22,207 bases of DNA, taken from IMG/VR virus record IMGVR_UViG_3300017962_000143, positions 1 through 22,207 of that record. One strand, 5' to 3'. How positions within the stretch are numbered: position 1 is the stretch's first letter; every line of letters begins with the position of its first letter. The notes under the pieces are model-generated. The model was not told the origin of the DNA and searched no databases. It was given only the letters and a program-made list of their open reading frames with translations. This document shows, one piece after another, positions 1 to 4,412 of the stretch. The DNA is from a virus. A program made the translations under genes and the position numbers.

Positions 1-59
1 AGCAAGGAAACATCATACTCATTTGCTTTATCAGTTAGTGTAGTCAGATACGATTTCAT
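1..59 (-). CDS. partial hypothetical protein (N-terminus only)
   Basis: An open frame begins with ATG at 59 on the minus strand and runs off the left edge, giving 19 residues that begin MKSYLTTLTDKANEY. It follows the zinc-finger gene in the same direction after 18 bases, which fits the tightly packed leftward gene set. There is no convincing Shine-Dalgarno sequence just upstream. The ATG lies in the 3' arm of an 8-bp hairpin (58-77), so its translation could be structurally controlled. The product is not recognisable from this fragment. Confidence is low because only 19 codons are visible. Confidence 0.4.
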   Translation of the reverse strand, partial: MKSYLTTLTDKANEYDVSL

Positions 60-77
60 ACTGCACTTATGCAGTAT
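58..77. repeat. 8-bp perfect hairpin; copy 1 of ACTGC-N6-GCAGT element
   Basis: ATACTGCA (58-65) and TGCAGTAT (70-77) are perfect inverted repeats around a 4-base loop. The core ACTGC-N6-GCAGT (60-75) matches the element at 1493-1508 at 13 of 16 positions. It lies between two leftward genes, and no T-tract follows on the minus strand, so it does not look like a terminator. An operator or a translation-control hairpin is more likely. Confidence 0.6.
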
Positions 78-278
78 TCATTCCTTGCTCGTCAATAGGT
101 AGCGTGGAATCTCTACTTCTCCTTCTCCATCACACGCATAACACTTATCCCACTTGGTATCTATGTAACCAATGTCGCAGGTAAAGCTCTGAGGTTTGTT
201 GATTTCATATTCTATTTGCCCATCGCCAACGCAGACAGGACAAAGTTCAGTAGGGGATTTCATCGTCGAGGATGTCAT
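78..278 (-). CDS. small zinc-ribbon protein with two CxxCxGxG motifs
   Basis: This is a 66-aa protein. It carries CPVCVGDG (Cys13, Cys16) and CYACDGEG (Cys46, Cys49), the paired CxxCxGxG motif of DnaJ-type zinc fingers, so one zinc ion is probably bound by the four cysteines. The rest of DnaJ (J domain, substrate domain) is absent, so this is not a chaperone; small stand-alone versions are common in phages and are of unknown role. The start is supported by GGGAG seven bases upstream of the ATG at 278. It overlaps the 3' end of the previous gene by 32 bases in another frame. A later ATG (codon 6) would shorten the overlap but lacks as good a ribosome site. The zinc motif is seen directly; the function is unknown. 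Confidence 0.75.
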   Translation of the reverse strand: MTSSTMKSPTELCPVCVGDGQIEYEINKPQSFTCDIGYIDTKWDKCYACDGEGEVEIPRYLLTSKE

Positions 279-441
279 TGTGTTTCTCCCATGCTGCTAC
301 GGCTCGTTGAATAAACTTATCACGATCAAACCGTGGGTTGGTTTCTTGAAGATCATCAGCAATCTTTTCAATTGTGATGGGCGAAAAGACTAGCGGACCA
401 AACCGATCCGCTATCCATTCAAAGTCTTTGTGTGTCATCAT
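247..441 (-). CDS. hypothetical 64-aa protein
   Basis: A leftward gene between the DUF932 gene and the zinc-ribbon gene. I start it at the ATG at 441, whose A is the last base of the DUF932 stop codon (TAATG overlap), with GGAGAG six bases upstream. An upstream in-frame ATG at 456 would bury that ribosome site inside the coding region and is less likely. The protein begins MMTHKDFEWIADRFGP, is probably mostly helical, and has an acidic tail (DILDDEIPY). It has no signal peptide, membrane segment or recognisable domain. The MTHKDFEWIAD-type start resembles short uncharacterised proteins found beside DNA-metabolism genes of other phages, but I cannot assign a role. Confidence 0.65.
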   Translation of the reverse strand: MMTHKDFEWIADRFGPLVFSPITIEKIADDLQETNPRFDRDKFIQRAVAAWEKHNDILDDEIPY

Positions 442-1268
442 TATAGACTCTCCCATTGTGTAGACTTCATTGCATTGGCAATTGAAATTTCTCTGTTGTA
501 ACGAGCAATCTCTGGCGAGCGTAACTCGTTGGTGTGTGTTGCCCAGTATGTCAGGCAGTTATACAAAGCCCACTTGTTAGAACCCAAGCCAGCTTTTTCT
601 TCGCTCCAAATTTTAAGCAAGTTTTCTAATTGCTTTTCATTGGTCTTGGTTACAGCCCGTTGGCGTGTGAAAGATTTGCAAACTGTTTTCTTGAAGAAGT
701 TTTCTACTTGCTCTTGCTCAAGTTTAGTTTGCATCCAGCTTTGCCACACTTCCTTGCGTGACATAAAGTGATCAAGGCCAGCAACAACTTTGGCTGCTGA
801 TCCTTCTACGTTGATAGATGTGGTATGCTTGTACTTACTACGCGCCACAGTATCGGCTGTCGTGCAGCCATTGAGACACCATAGCCGTAAGCCATTAGCA
901 AGCTGAGAAAAGGACCAACTGCCATCGTAGCTATTGAAGAATGAAACGCGAAACTTCACATAGTCTCCGACTGCTGGTTCGATAGTCAGATCATTAAATA
1001 AAATTTCACCTCGAAGTTTACGTCCGTTTTCAATTACGTCAACGTAAAGGTCGTAGTCTTTGGACAGATCGGCAGTCTTGATACCGTCAACCACTGAGTC
1101 CACTACGTCCTGATGTGACACGGCTTTGTATCGTGAGCCGTGAACACCAAGAGATTCATTAGTATCAGTGCGGACAATGCTTTGATGCCCTTCAATGACA
1201 TGCCCAAGCTGGTCATAGATTGGTTGGGATTCGATTGGAAAGTCCCATGAGTTTCTAAAGTCTAGCAT
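441..1268 (-). CDS. DUF932 family phage/plasmid-like protein
   Basis: This 275-aa protein matches the DUF932 family (phage/plasmid-like protein, TIGR03299) by overall pattern. It has an N-terminal segment with the GVHGSRYKAVSHQDVVD block (residues ~42-58), a central beta-rich part with FRVSFFNSYDGSWSFSQL, the LWCLNGCTT segment around residue 130, and a helical C-terminal half. The family is widespread in phages and plasmids; its biochemical role is not established. The start is firm: AAGGAG lies about seven bases upstream of the ATG at 1268. It is the largest gene of the leftward block, 11 bases after the 63-aa gene, and shares a stop/start overlap with the next gene. Length is typical and no break is visible. 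Confidence 0.85.
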   Translation of the reverse strand: MLDFRNSWDFPIESQPIYDQLGHVIEGHQSIVRTDTNESLGVHGSRYKAVSHQDVVDSVVDGIKTADLSKDYDLYVDVIENGRKLRGEILFNDLTIEPAVGDYVKFRVSFFNSYDGSWSFSQLANGLRLWCLNGCTTADTVARSKYKHTTSINVEGSAAKVVAGLDHFMSRKEVWQSWMQTKLEQEQVENFFKKTVCKSFTRQRAVTKTNEKQLENLLKIWSEEKAGLGSNKWALYNCLTYWATHTNELRSPEIARYNREISIANAMKSTQWESL

Positions 1269-1279
1269 TTGTGCTCTCC

Positions 1280-1471
1280 TTATTGTTTAGTGATTATTTC
1301 TTTATTGATTTCGTGAAAGGTATTAGCCATTGATTCTAATGCATAAGGACTGTGAAAGTCTTTAATGCATTGTTCATTCAGTTTAAAAAATTCACAGATC
1401 ATTTTTATTTCATGAGCCACAAAAGTAACTGAGACTGGTGTCTCATCAATGTCGATATAGTTAAGTTTCAT
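1280..1471 (-). CDS. hypothetical 63-aa protein
   Basis: First gene downstream of the TATAAT box and TGACG-N3-CGTCA site at 1531-1552. AAAGGAGA lies just upstream of the ATG at 1471, which makes the start secure. The protein opens with the beta-like stretch MKLNYIDIDETPVSVTFVA, followed by helical segments; it has two cysteines but no metal motif and no membrane segment. It lies 11 bases before the DUF932 gene and is probably co-transcribed with it. I do not recognise the family. Its position directly after a regulated-looking leader suggests an early, regulated gene. Confidence 0.65.
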   Translation of the reverse strand: MKLNYIDIDETPVSVTFVAHEIKMICEFFKLNEQCIKDFHSPYALESMANTFHEINKEIITKQ

Positions 1472-1491
1472 TTCTGTTCTCCTTTGTTATG

Positions 1492-1509
1492 CACTGCATT
1501 TTAGCAGTG
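1492..1509. repeat. hairpin; copy 2 of ACTGC-N6-GCAGT element
   Basis: CACTGC (1492-1497) and GCAGTG (1504-1509) are perfect inverted repeats around a 6-base loop. The 16-bp core (1493-1508) matches 60-75 at 13 positions. It lies in the 5' leader of the 63-aa leftward gene, between the likely transcription start (near 1540) and the ribosome site. No T-tract follows. A regulatory site at DNA or RNA level is likely. Confidence 0.55.
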
Positions 1510-1530
1510 ACTTTATTTAAAAAGCAATAA

Positions 1531-1552
1531 TGACGTCACGTCATATATTATA
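1531..1552 (-). promoter_or_regulatory. candidate leftward promoter (TATAAT) with overlapping inverted-repeat operator
   Basis: On the minus strand a perfect -10 hexamer TATAAT lies at 1552-1547, followed about five bases on by TGACG-tga-CGTCA (1543-1531), so the inverted repeat would cover the transcription start. That is the classic position of a repressor site. No good -35 hexamer is seen at 16-18 bases, so an activator or a phage factor may be needed. The same arms with the same 3-base spacer recur at 2787-2799. Expression of the 63-aa, DUF932 and following genes would be controlled here. Confidence 0.5.
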
Positions 1553-1573
1553 TAGCCGGACACTTTTTCGCCT

Positions 1574-1669
1574 TTAAATTGCGGCTGCAATCATTAGCAC
1601 AATTCCTATTGCAATCACAATGATGGCTAGGATTCCGATGATGTCTGCTATGATACGATAGGGATTCAT
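1574..1669 (-). CDS. 31-aa single-span hydrophobic membrane peptide
   Basis: A very short leftward frame starting MNPYRIIADIIGILAIIV. After Asp9 the remaining 22 residues are all Ile, Leu, Val, Ala, Gly or Met, enough for one transmembrane helix that reaches the C-terminus. AAAGGAAAA lies about eight bases upstream of the ATG at 1669, and the stop is at 1576-1574. It sits alone between the terminator at 1754-1784 and the 63-aa gene, filling an otherwise empty gap. Such peptides in phages act as small holins, inhibitors of host membrane proteins or superinfection factors, but nothing here tells which. Evidence is composition and ribosome site only, so the gene could be spurious. Confidence 0.55.
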   Translation of the reverse strand: MNPYRIIADIIGILAIIVIAIGIVLMIAAAI

Positions 1670-1753
1670 TTTTTATTTTTCCTTTGCTTTGTTGCCTGTA
1701 GTTGCCGCGCAATACACACTGATAGTGCGCGCCAGCCTCTGAGTTGTGAACAT

Positions 1754-1784
1754 AAAAAAAGGGCAGAGGCGTGAACCTCTACCC
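1754..1784 (-). terminator. intrinsic (rho-independent) terminator
   Basis: On the minus strand, eight bases after the stop codon of the 177-aa gene, GGGTAGAGG (1784-1776) pairs with CCTCTGCCC (1769-1761) over nine pairs, one of them G-T, with a 6-base loop. Seven T residues (1760-1754) follow at once. This is a textbook terminator and separates the 177-aa gene from the downstream leftward genes. Confidence 0.93.
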
Positions 1785-1792
1785 TGTGATGT

Positions 1793-2326
1793 TTAGGAAG
1801 CCTTCTTCTTCTTAGCTTTGGGTTCTATGAGGTCGTTGGCAACCTCGATGTTGATACCCATTGCTGCATCCATGTCCAGCAGTTCTTGCGGTATATCTAC
1901 CTCTTGCTGTGGTACGTTCTGCGTTCCGTATGAGTAGCCAATGGGTGCACCATACGGTGTGTACCATTCGCCATGTGCTGCGAACCATGCGTGTTGCAAG
2001 TCGCTGTACATCTCGTCAAGCTGTTCGTGCTTGTACTGTGCAGCTTGCGATGCTCCATATGAGCCGCGAATCCGCTGCATGCTGATCTCTGTACCATCGT
2101 ACATCTTGCGGTCTGCTTCGTAGCGGCTCTTCTTGTTGTTGGCATTGATCTCTGTATCGACACCATTCTTGCCACCATATCTGAGAAAGTACAGGCCATC
2201 GAGCATCTTCTCCATCAGGACTCTGCGCACAAAGGTCATCTCGTCGTGTGGCAAGAAGTCTTTGGTGTCGTAGTCAAAGCGGTCAAATTCAAAGGTGAGT
2301 TCATTGATCATAGTAGCGATAGTCAT
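1793..2326 (-). CDS. hypothetical 177-aa protein with lysine-rich tail
   Basis: First leftward gene after the non-coding divide. I start it at the ATG at 2326, which has AGGAGA nine bases upstream. A longer frame from 2374 would include this ribosome site in the coding region and is unlikely. The protein begins MTIATMINELTFEFDRFDYD, is rich in Tyr, Gln and Met, and has a low-complexity middle (residues ~95-140: SYGASQAAQYKHEQLDEMYSD, then tyrosine- and glycine-rich). It ends in an acidic helix and a KAKKKKAS tail, a possible nucleic-acid contact. No domain is recognised. It is a one-gene transcription unit closed by the terminator at 1754-1784; the codon pattern and ribosome site leave little doubt that it is real. 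Confidence 0.75.
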   Translation of the reverse strand: MTIATMINELTFEFDRFDYDTKDFLPHDEMTFVRRVLMEKMLDGLYFLRYGGKNGVDTEINANNKKSRYEADRKMYDGTEISMQRIRGSYGASQAAQYKHEQLDEMYSDLQHAWFAAHGEWYTPYGAPIGYSYGTQNVPQQEVDIPQELLDMDAAMGINIEVANDLIEPKAKKKKAS

Positions 2327-2438
2327 TGTTTGTTCTCCTATATTGTCTATCGAGTACACATTCTTCATGTACAAGTATAGGATCGGATACCAAATCTGTT
2401 CACTGCAAGGATCGAAGACCAGCTTTGCTGGCGGTGTG

Positions 2439-2469
2439 TTCGCAGCGTCAGCTTGCCTGATGCAGCGAA
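2439..2469. repeat. 31-nt strong hairpin
   Basis: TTCGC (2439-2443) pairs with GCGAA (2465-2469). After an A-A mismatch, GCGTCAG (2445-2451) pairs with CTGATGC (2457-2463), with one G-T pair if read as + strand RNA. The loop is CTTGC. Confidence 0.7.
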
Positions 2470-2580
2470 ACGCCGTCCTTGCGGTGGGCTGATTTGGGAG
2501 CCCAACTGGAAGTTATCATTAGAAGATGTGTGTGTGATGATAGATACATCGCTGATAAGGTGTCCTGCAGACATACAAGA

Positions 2581-2650
2581 GCCTCCTACGATCATAAGCA
2601 TCAAGCCAGCTTTGCCCAAGCAAAGTGGCAGATGTGAGGTGATCGGAGGC
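2581..2650. repeat. 70-nt long imperfect stem-loop (26 pairs)
   Basis: The stem has five blocks. GCCTCC (2581-2586) pairs with GGAGGC (2645-2650); after a 3-base bulge GATCA (2590-2594) pairs with TGATC (2640-2644); after a 3x4 internal loop GCATC (2598-2602) pairs with GATGT (2631-2635, one G-T pair); after a 2x1 loop GCCA (2605-2608) pairs with TGGC (2626-2629); after a bulged G CTTTGC (2610-2615) pairs with GCAAAG (2620-2625). The loop is CCAA. It lacks tRNA T-loop and anticodon features. This is far beyond what random sequence gives. Confidence 0.8.
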
Positions 2651-2728
2651 AGGGTCTGTGACTGCGAGGACGCCGCAGAAGCGATTGGCGCATGACACAA
2701 TAAACGATTCTTTAAAGCGTCATGCAAC

Positions 2729-2763
2729 GCAATTGGAAATGGCTCGATGCCATTGAGAATTGC
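2729..2763. repeat. 35-nt two-block hairpin with symmetric GGA/GAG internal loop
   Basis: GCAATT (2729-2734) pairs with AATTGC (2758-2763) and AATGGC (2738-2743) pairs with GCCATT (2749-2754), all perfect, with loop TCGAT. The internal loop sets GGA against GAG, which in + strand RNA allows tandem sheared G-A pairs, a common recognition motif. Confidence 0.75.
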
Positions 2764-2786
2764 TCTCCGCTCTCACAAATCTAACT

Positions 2787-2832
2787 TGACGCTACGTCAC
2801 CTCTTGACAAGCAATCTACAGATCGTGTTAGT
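2787..2832 (+). promoter_or_regulatory. candidate rightward promoter with upstream TGACG-N3-CGTCA operator
   Basis: TGACG-cta-CGTCA (2787-2799) repeats the arms and spacer of the site at 1531-1543. Five bases downstream is a perfect -35 hexamer TTGACA (2804-2809). The matching -10 region (2826-2832, TGTTAG or GTTAGT) is weak. If used, it would transcribe rightward into terS, with the repeat placed just upstream of the -35, an activator-like position. The inverted repeat is certain; the promoter is tentative. Confidence 0.4.
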
Positions 2833-2834
2833 GT

Positions 2835-2857
2835 GGGGGGGAAGAGGGAAGGGGGGG
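2835..2857 (+). other. G-rich tract with G-quadruplex pattern
   Basis: Two G7 runs (2835-2841, 2851-2857) flank a GGG (2846-2848), all on the + strand. This meets the four-runs-of-three rule for an intramolecular G-quadruplex. It lies 136 bases before terS; a second G-rich run follows the terS stop (3364-3376). Confidence 0.6.
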
Positions 2858-2992
2858 CAAGGCCAGAGGATATAGATACAATTCTTAATCCTTTGAGCAA
2901 AGAAAAACATAGCACTGTCCTTCACCACTAAGCAACTGGACTGAAAGTCTGTATCCTTATAGCTATACACGGTAGATATAGAAAGTTAACAT

Positions 2993-3364
2993 ATGCTTCC
3001 CGCTAAGAAATTGACTGATAAACAGATGGCTCTGGTGGATACACTCGTAGCAGAAGGGTGTAGTATTGCTAAGGCTGCTGAACTCGCTGGTTATGCTAAG
3101 GGCGAGAGTGGAAGAGTCAGCGCACACAGAGCACTAAAGGCTGCACATGTGCAACAGTATATGCAGCAGAGGATGAATGAGACATTTGGATTGACCGCTA
3201 CGAGTGCGCTGGCGACAGTGCGTAGGCTGTCTCAGAACGCTAAATCTGAGTATGTTCAGCTTGAAGCGAGCAAGGATTTATTGGATAGGGCTGGCTATAA
3301 ACCTATAGATAGAGCACAGGTGCAAGTTGCAGGAGATATTCGTGTTAGCATTGACCTAGGCTAG
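2993..3364 (+). CDS. terS: terminase small subunit
   Basis: This 123-aa protein has the usual small-terminase layout. It opens with KKLTDKQMALVDTLVAEG, followed by a helix-turn-helix (SIAKAAELAGYAKGES, residues ~25-40) for binding the packaging site. A helical oligomerisation segment contains the family-typical EASKDLLDRAGYKP block (residues ~92-105), and the protein ends in a beta-rich tail (VQVAGDIRVSIDLG). The small subunit binds concatemer DNA as a ring and hands it to the large subunit encoded 2.45 kb downstream. It is the first gene of the rightward block. The ATG at 2993 lacks a strong ribosome site (GAAAG only). Length is normal for phages of this type. Confidence 0.85.
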   Translation: MLPAKKLTDKQMALVDTLVAEGCSIAKAAELAGYAKGESGRVSAHRALKAAHVQQYMQQRMNETFGLTATSALATVRRLSQNAKSEYVQLEASKDLLDRAGYKPIDRAQVQVAGDIRVSIDLG

Positions 3365-3478
3365 GGGGGTAGGGGGAAAAACTGCGTACTGTGTTACTGT
3401 AATAGTCCCCAACTAGCATTTTTAGCCAAAAAGGTTTGTGCATTGTCAGAATTATTTTTTTTATAGTATAGGTTCGTT
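3364..3478 (+). other. terS-orf33 intergenic leader with second G-run and promoter-like motif
   Basis: The terS stop TAG opens G6-TA-G5 (3364-3376). Further on, an A+T-rich hairpin TTTTT-agcc-AAAAA lies at 3420-3433. Then TTTGTGCATTG (3435-3445) matches 10 of 11 bases of the motif found at 7339 and 22141, followed by a T-rich stretch and TATAGT (3462-3467). The next gene starts at 3479. This is probably a promoter for the small-gene cluster, though its -10 spacing differs from the two better copies. Confidence 0.45.
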
Positions 3479-3580
3479 ATGGCTAGATTTGCGAAACAAG
3501 CTGAGAAGGCACCACCTCGGGATGACATGTCTCGGGTTAAGTTATTATTGAAGAGTGTTGGTTATGCGAAAAGAGCATAA
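3479..3580 (+). CDS. 33-aa basic peptide
   Basis: A short frame starting MARFAKQAEKAPPRDDMSRV and ending in VGYAKRA. It is the first open frame after the promoter-like motif at 3435 and overlaps the next gene by 17 bases. The ribosome site is weak (AGG seven bases upstream of the ATG). Composition is basic (nine Lys/Arg of 33). It is not recognised. It may be a leader peptide whose translation feeds the DUF6321 gene, because that gene has no good ribosome site of its own. Confidence 0.5.
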   Translation: MARFAKQAEKAPPRDDMSRVKLLLKSVGYAKRA

Positions 3581-3836
3581 GAATCCGAAGGGTGGATTGA
3601 CTGCTGCGGGTCGTGCTTATTTCAAGCGTAAGGAGGGGGCTAATTTAAAGCCTCCTGTGAAGGGTGGTACGAATCCGAGGCGTGTTTCTTTTGCTGCTAG
3701 GTTTGCTGGCATGAAGGGTCCAATGAAGGATGAGAAGGGGCGTCCTACGAGGAAGGCTTTGGCATTGAAGGCTTGGGGATTTGGCAGTGTAGAGGCTGCG
3801 CGTAATTTTGCGAAGCGGCATAAGAAGAAGGCGTGA
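3564..3836 (+). CDS. DUF6321-like small basic protein
   Basis: This 90-aa protein starts at the ATG at 3564, MRKEHKNPKGGLTAAGRAYF. The N-terminal GGLTAAGR..F.R..GANLKPPVKGG block, the RRVSFAARFAG segment and the GRPTRKALALKAWGFG segment match what I know as DUF6321, a small family common in marine phage and metagenomic virus genomes. Its function is unknown; the high Lys/Arg content (about a third) suggests nucleic-acid binding or a virion role. An upstream GTG at 3555 would add three residues. It overlaps the 33-aa gene, so translation is probably coupled. The family call is from memory, not a search. Confidence 0.7.
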   Translation: MRKEHKNPKGGLTAAGRAYFKRKEGANLKPPVKGGTNPRRVSFAARFAGMKGPMKDEKGRPTRKALALKAWGFGSVEAARNFAKRHKKKA

Positions 3837-3839
3837 CAT

Positions 3840-4022
3840 ATGTGTTTTGGTGGCGGCAAGAGTGCTGAGAAGATGTATCAGGAGATGAAGCCTGAGTTTG
3901 GTCCTTTACCTTCTTTGTCTATGAAGAGGATTGAGCGGAAGGAGCAGACATTTAAGGATGTTCCTGAGCGGACTGGGATGCGGAAGCGTAGTTTATTAAT
4001 GCCTATGGAGAGAACGTATTGA
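3840..4022 (+). CDS. hypothetical 60-aa protein with MCFGGG N-terminus
   Basis: Begins MCFGGGKSAEKMYQEMKPEF three bases after the DUF6321 stop and ends in a basic half (MKRIERKEQTF, GMRKRSLLMPMERTY). The MCFG start is shared with the pre-portal protein at 7395, which may mean a distant relation or a common virion-targeting signal. The C-terminal RTGMRKRSLLMP resembles, weakly, the basic Arg/Gly-Ser-Leu tail of T7 gp7.3-like proteins. It overlaps the next gene by four bases. The role is unknown; a minor virion protein is a guess from context. Confidence 0.6.
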   Translation: MCFGGGKSAEKMYQEMKPEFGPLPSLSMKRIERKEQTFKDVPERTGMRKRSLLMPMERTY

Positions 4023-4258
4023 GCGAAGAGAAGCGATATGACACTCTTCTTAAGCAGATGAGTGCGTTTGACATTCCTGACAAGGTGACTGATGAGGACC
4101 AGCCGAACAAGTGGTTGCGGCGTTATCACAATGTAATGATGGATGTTGCGACTTACATTAGGAATAGGAATCCTCAGTATAAGTCTCTTCTTAGCAGAGC
4201 CAAGCGGATAGAGCGGAAGTGGGATATGGAAGGTAAGTATATCAATGGCCGTGAATGA
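4019..4258 (+). CDS. hypothetical 79-aa protein, TTG start
   Basis: A rightward frame starting with TTG at 4019 inside a TTGA overlap with the previous stop. GGAGAG lies six bases upstream, a good ribosome site, which is why I accept TTG. The protein begins MSEEKRYDTLLKQMSAFDI and has a central DQPNKWLRRYHNVMMDVATYIRNRNP segment and a basic C-terminus. It is probably all helical. I do not recognise the family. It overlaps the next gene by 14 bases. Confidence 0.55.
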   Translation: MSEEKRYDTLLKQMSAFDIPDKVTDEDQPNKWLRRYHNVMMDVATYIRNRNPQYKSLLSRAKRIERKWDMEGKYINGRE

Positions 4259-4412
4259 AGCTGGCAATTATACTAAACCTAAGATGAGAAAGTCTTTATT
4301 CCAGAGGATTAAGGCGCGGGCAACTCATGGGACTGCTGCTGGTCAGTGGTCGGCAAGGAAGGCACAGTTGCTTGCCAAGGAGTACAAGAAGCGTGGTGGA
4401 GGTTATACGTGA
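4245..4412 (+). CDS. conserved small basic phage protein (GQWSARKAQLLAKEYK family)
   Basis: This 55-aa protein begins MAVNEAGNYTKPKMRKSLF and ends KEYKKRGGGYT. The pattern N-E-A-G-NYTKP-MRK-LF...GQWSARKAQ-LAK-YK--GGGY is one I know from many phage and viral metagenome genomes, where it accompanies the other tiny basic proteins found here. Its function is unknown; the basic, glycine-tailed form suggests DNA or RNA contact. AAGG lies upstream of the ATG at 4245, and its TGA overlaps the next ATG (TGATG). The strong match in family pattern makes this a real gene despite its length. Confidence 0.75.
   Translation: MAVNEAGNYTKPKMRKSLFQRIKARATHGTAAGQWSARKAQLLAKEYKKRGGGYT

Larger units (their letters stand above)
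2419..2763. ncRNA. candidate large structured RNA (hairpin array)
   Basis: At least seven inverted repeats stand almost end to end: 2419-2431 (5 bp), 2439-2469 (12 bp, one mismatch), 2485-2504 (6 bp), 2514-2542 (6 bp, 17-base loop), 2581-2650 (26 pairs in five blocks), 2662-2678 (5 bp), 2690-2725 (7 bp), and 2729-2763 (6+6 bp). The 10-mer CCAGCTTTGC occurs twice (2419-2428 and 2606-2615). No credible coding frame crosses it. The density of stems suggests an RNA that acts by structure, but the transcribed strand is not clear and no U-tract terminator is seen on either side. It could instead be a structured 5' leader of the 177-aa gene, or a DNA site such as an origin. Confidence 0.45.
2327..2992. 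other. non-coding divergent region between leftward and rightward genes
   Basis: This 666-base stretch separates the leftward 177-aa gene from rightward terS. No frame in it has a ribosome site or protein-like composition. Positions 2419-2763 are dense in hairpins; 2787-2832 holds an inverted repeat and a rightward -35 candidate; 2835-2857 is a G-rich tract; 2880-2990 is A+T-rich with a TATAGCTATA palindrome at 2958-2967 and leads into terS. It may combine the divergent promoters, an RNA gene and a replication or packaging site. Confidence 0.7.

Noticed and set aside
1701-1735. GC-rich hairpin (GCGC ... CACT-gat-AGTG ... GCGC) downstream of the leftward terminator
   Set aside because: Only the 4-bp CACT/AGTG core is clean; the outer pairing needs a one-sided 6-base bulge, so support is too weak to list.
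1861-2199. Overlapping frames on both strands inside the 177-aa gene
   Set aside because: They are in other frames of a gene with a good ribosome site and terminator, and their composition is repetitive and unnatural.
2581-2650. tRNA or tRNA-like gene (70 nt with closed ends)
   Set aside because: It folds into one long stem, with no T-loop consensus, no D-arm and no anticodon loop.
2453-2695. Plus-strand 80-codon frame with several cysteines
   Set aside because: TTG start with no Shine-Dalgarno, cysteines not arranged as a metal site, start inside the 12-pair hairpin. More likely open by chance.
2365-2727. Minus-strand 120-codon open frame across the hairpin region
   Set aside because: No ribosome site, composition unlike phage proteins (Ser/His/Arg-rich, no pattern) and the region is filled with inverted repeats that explain its sequence constraints.
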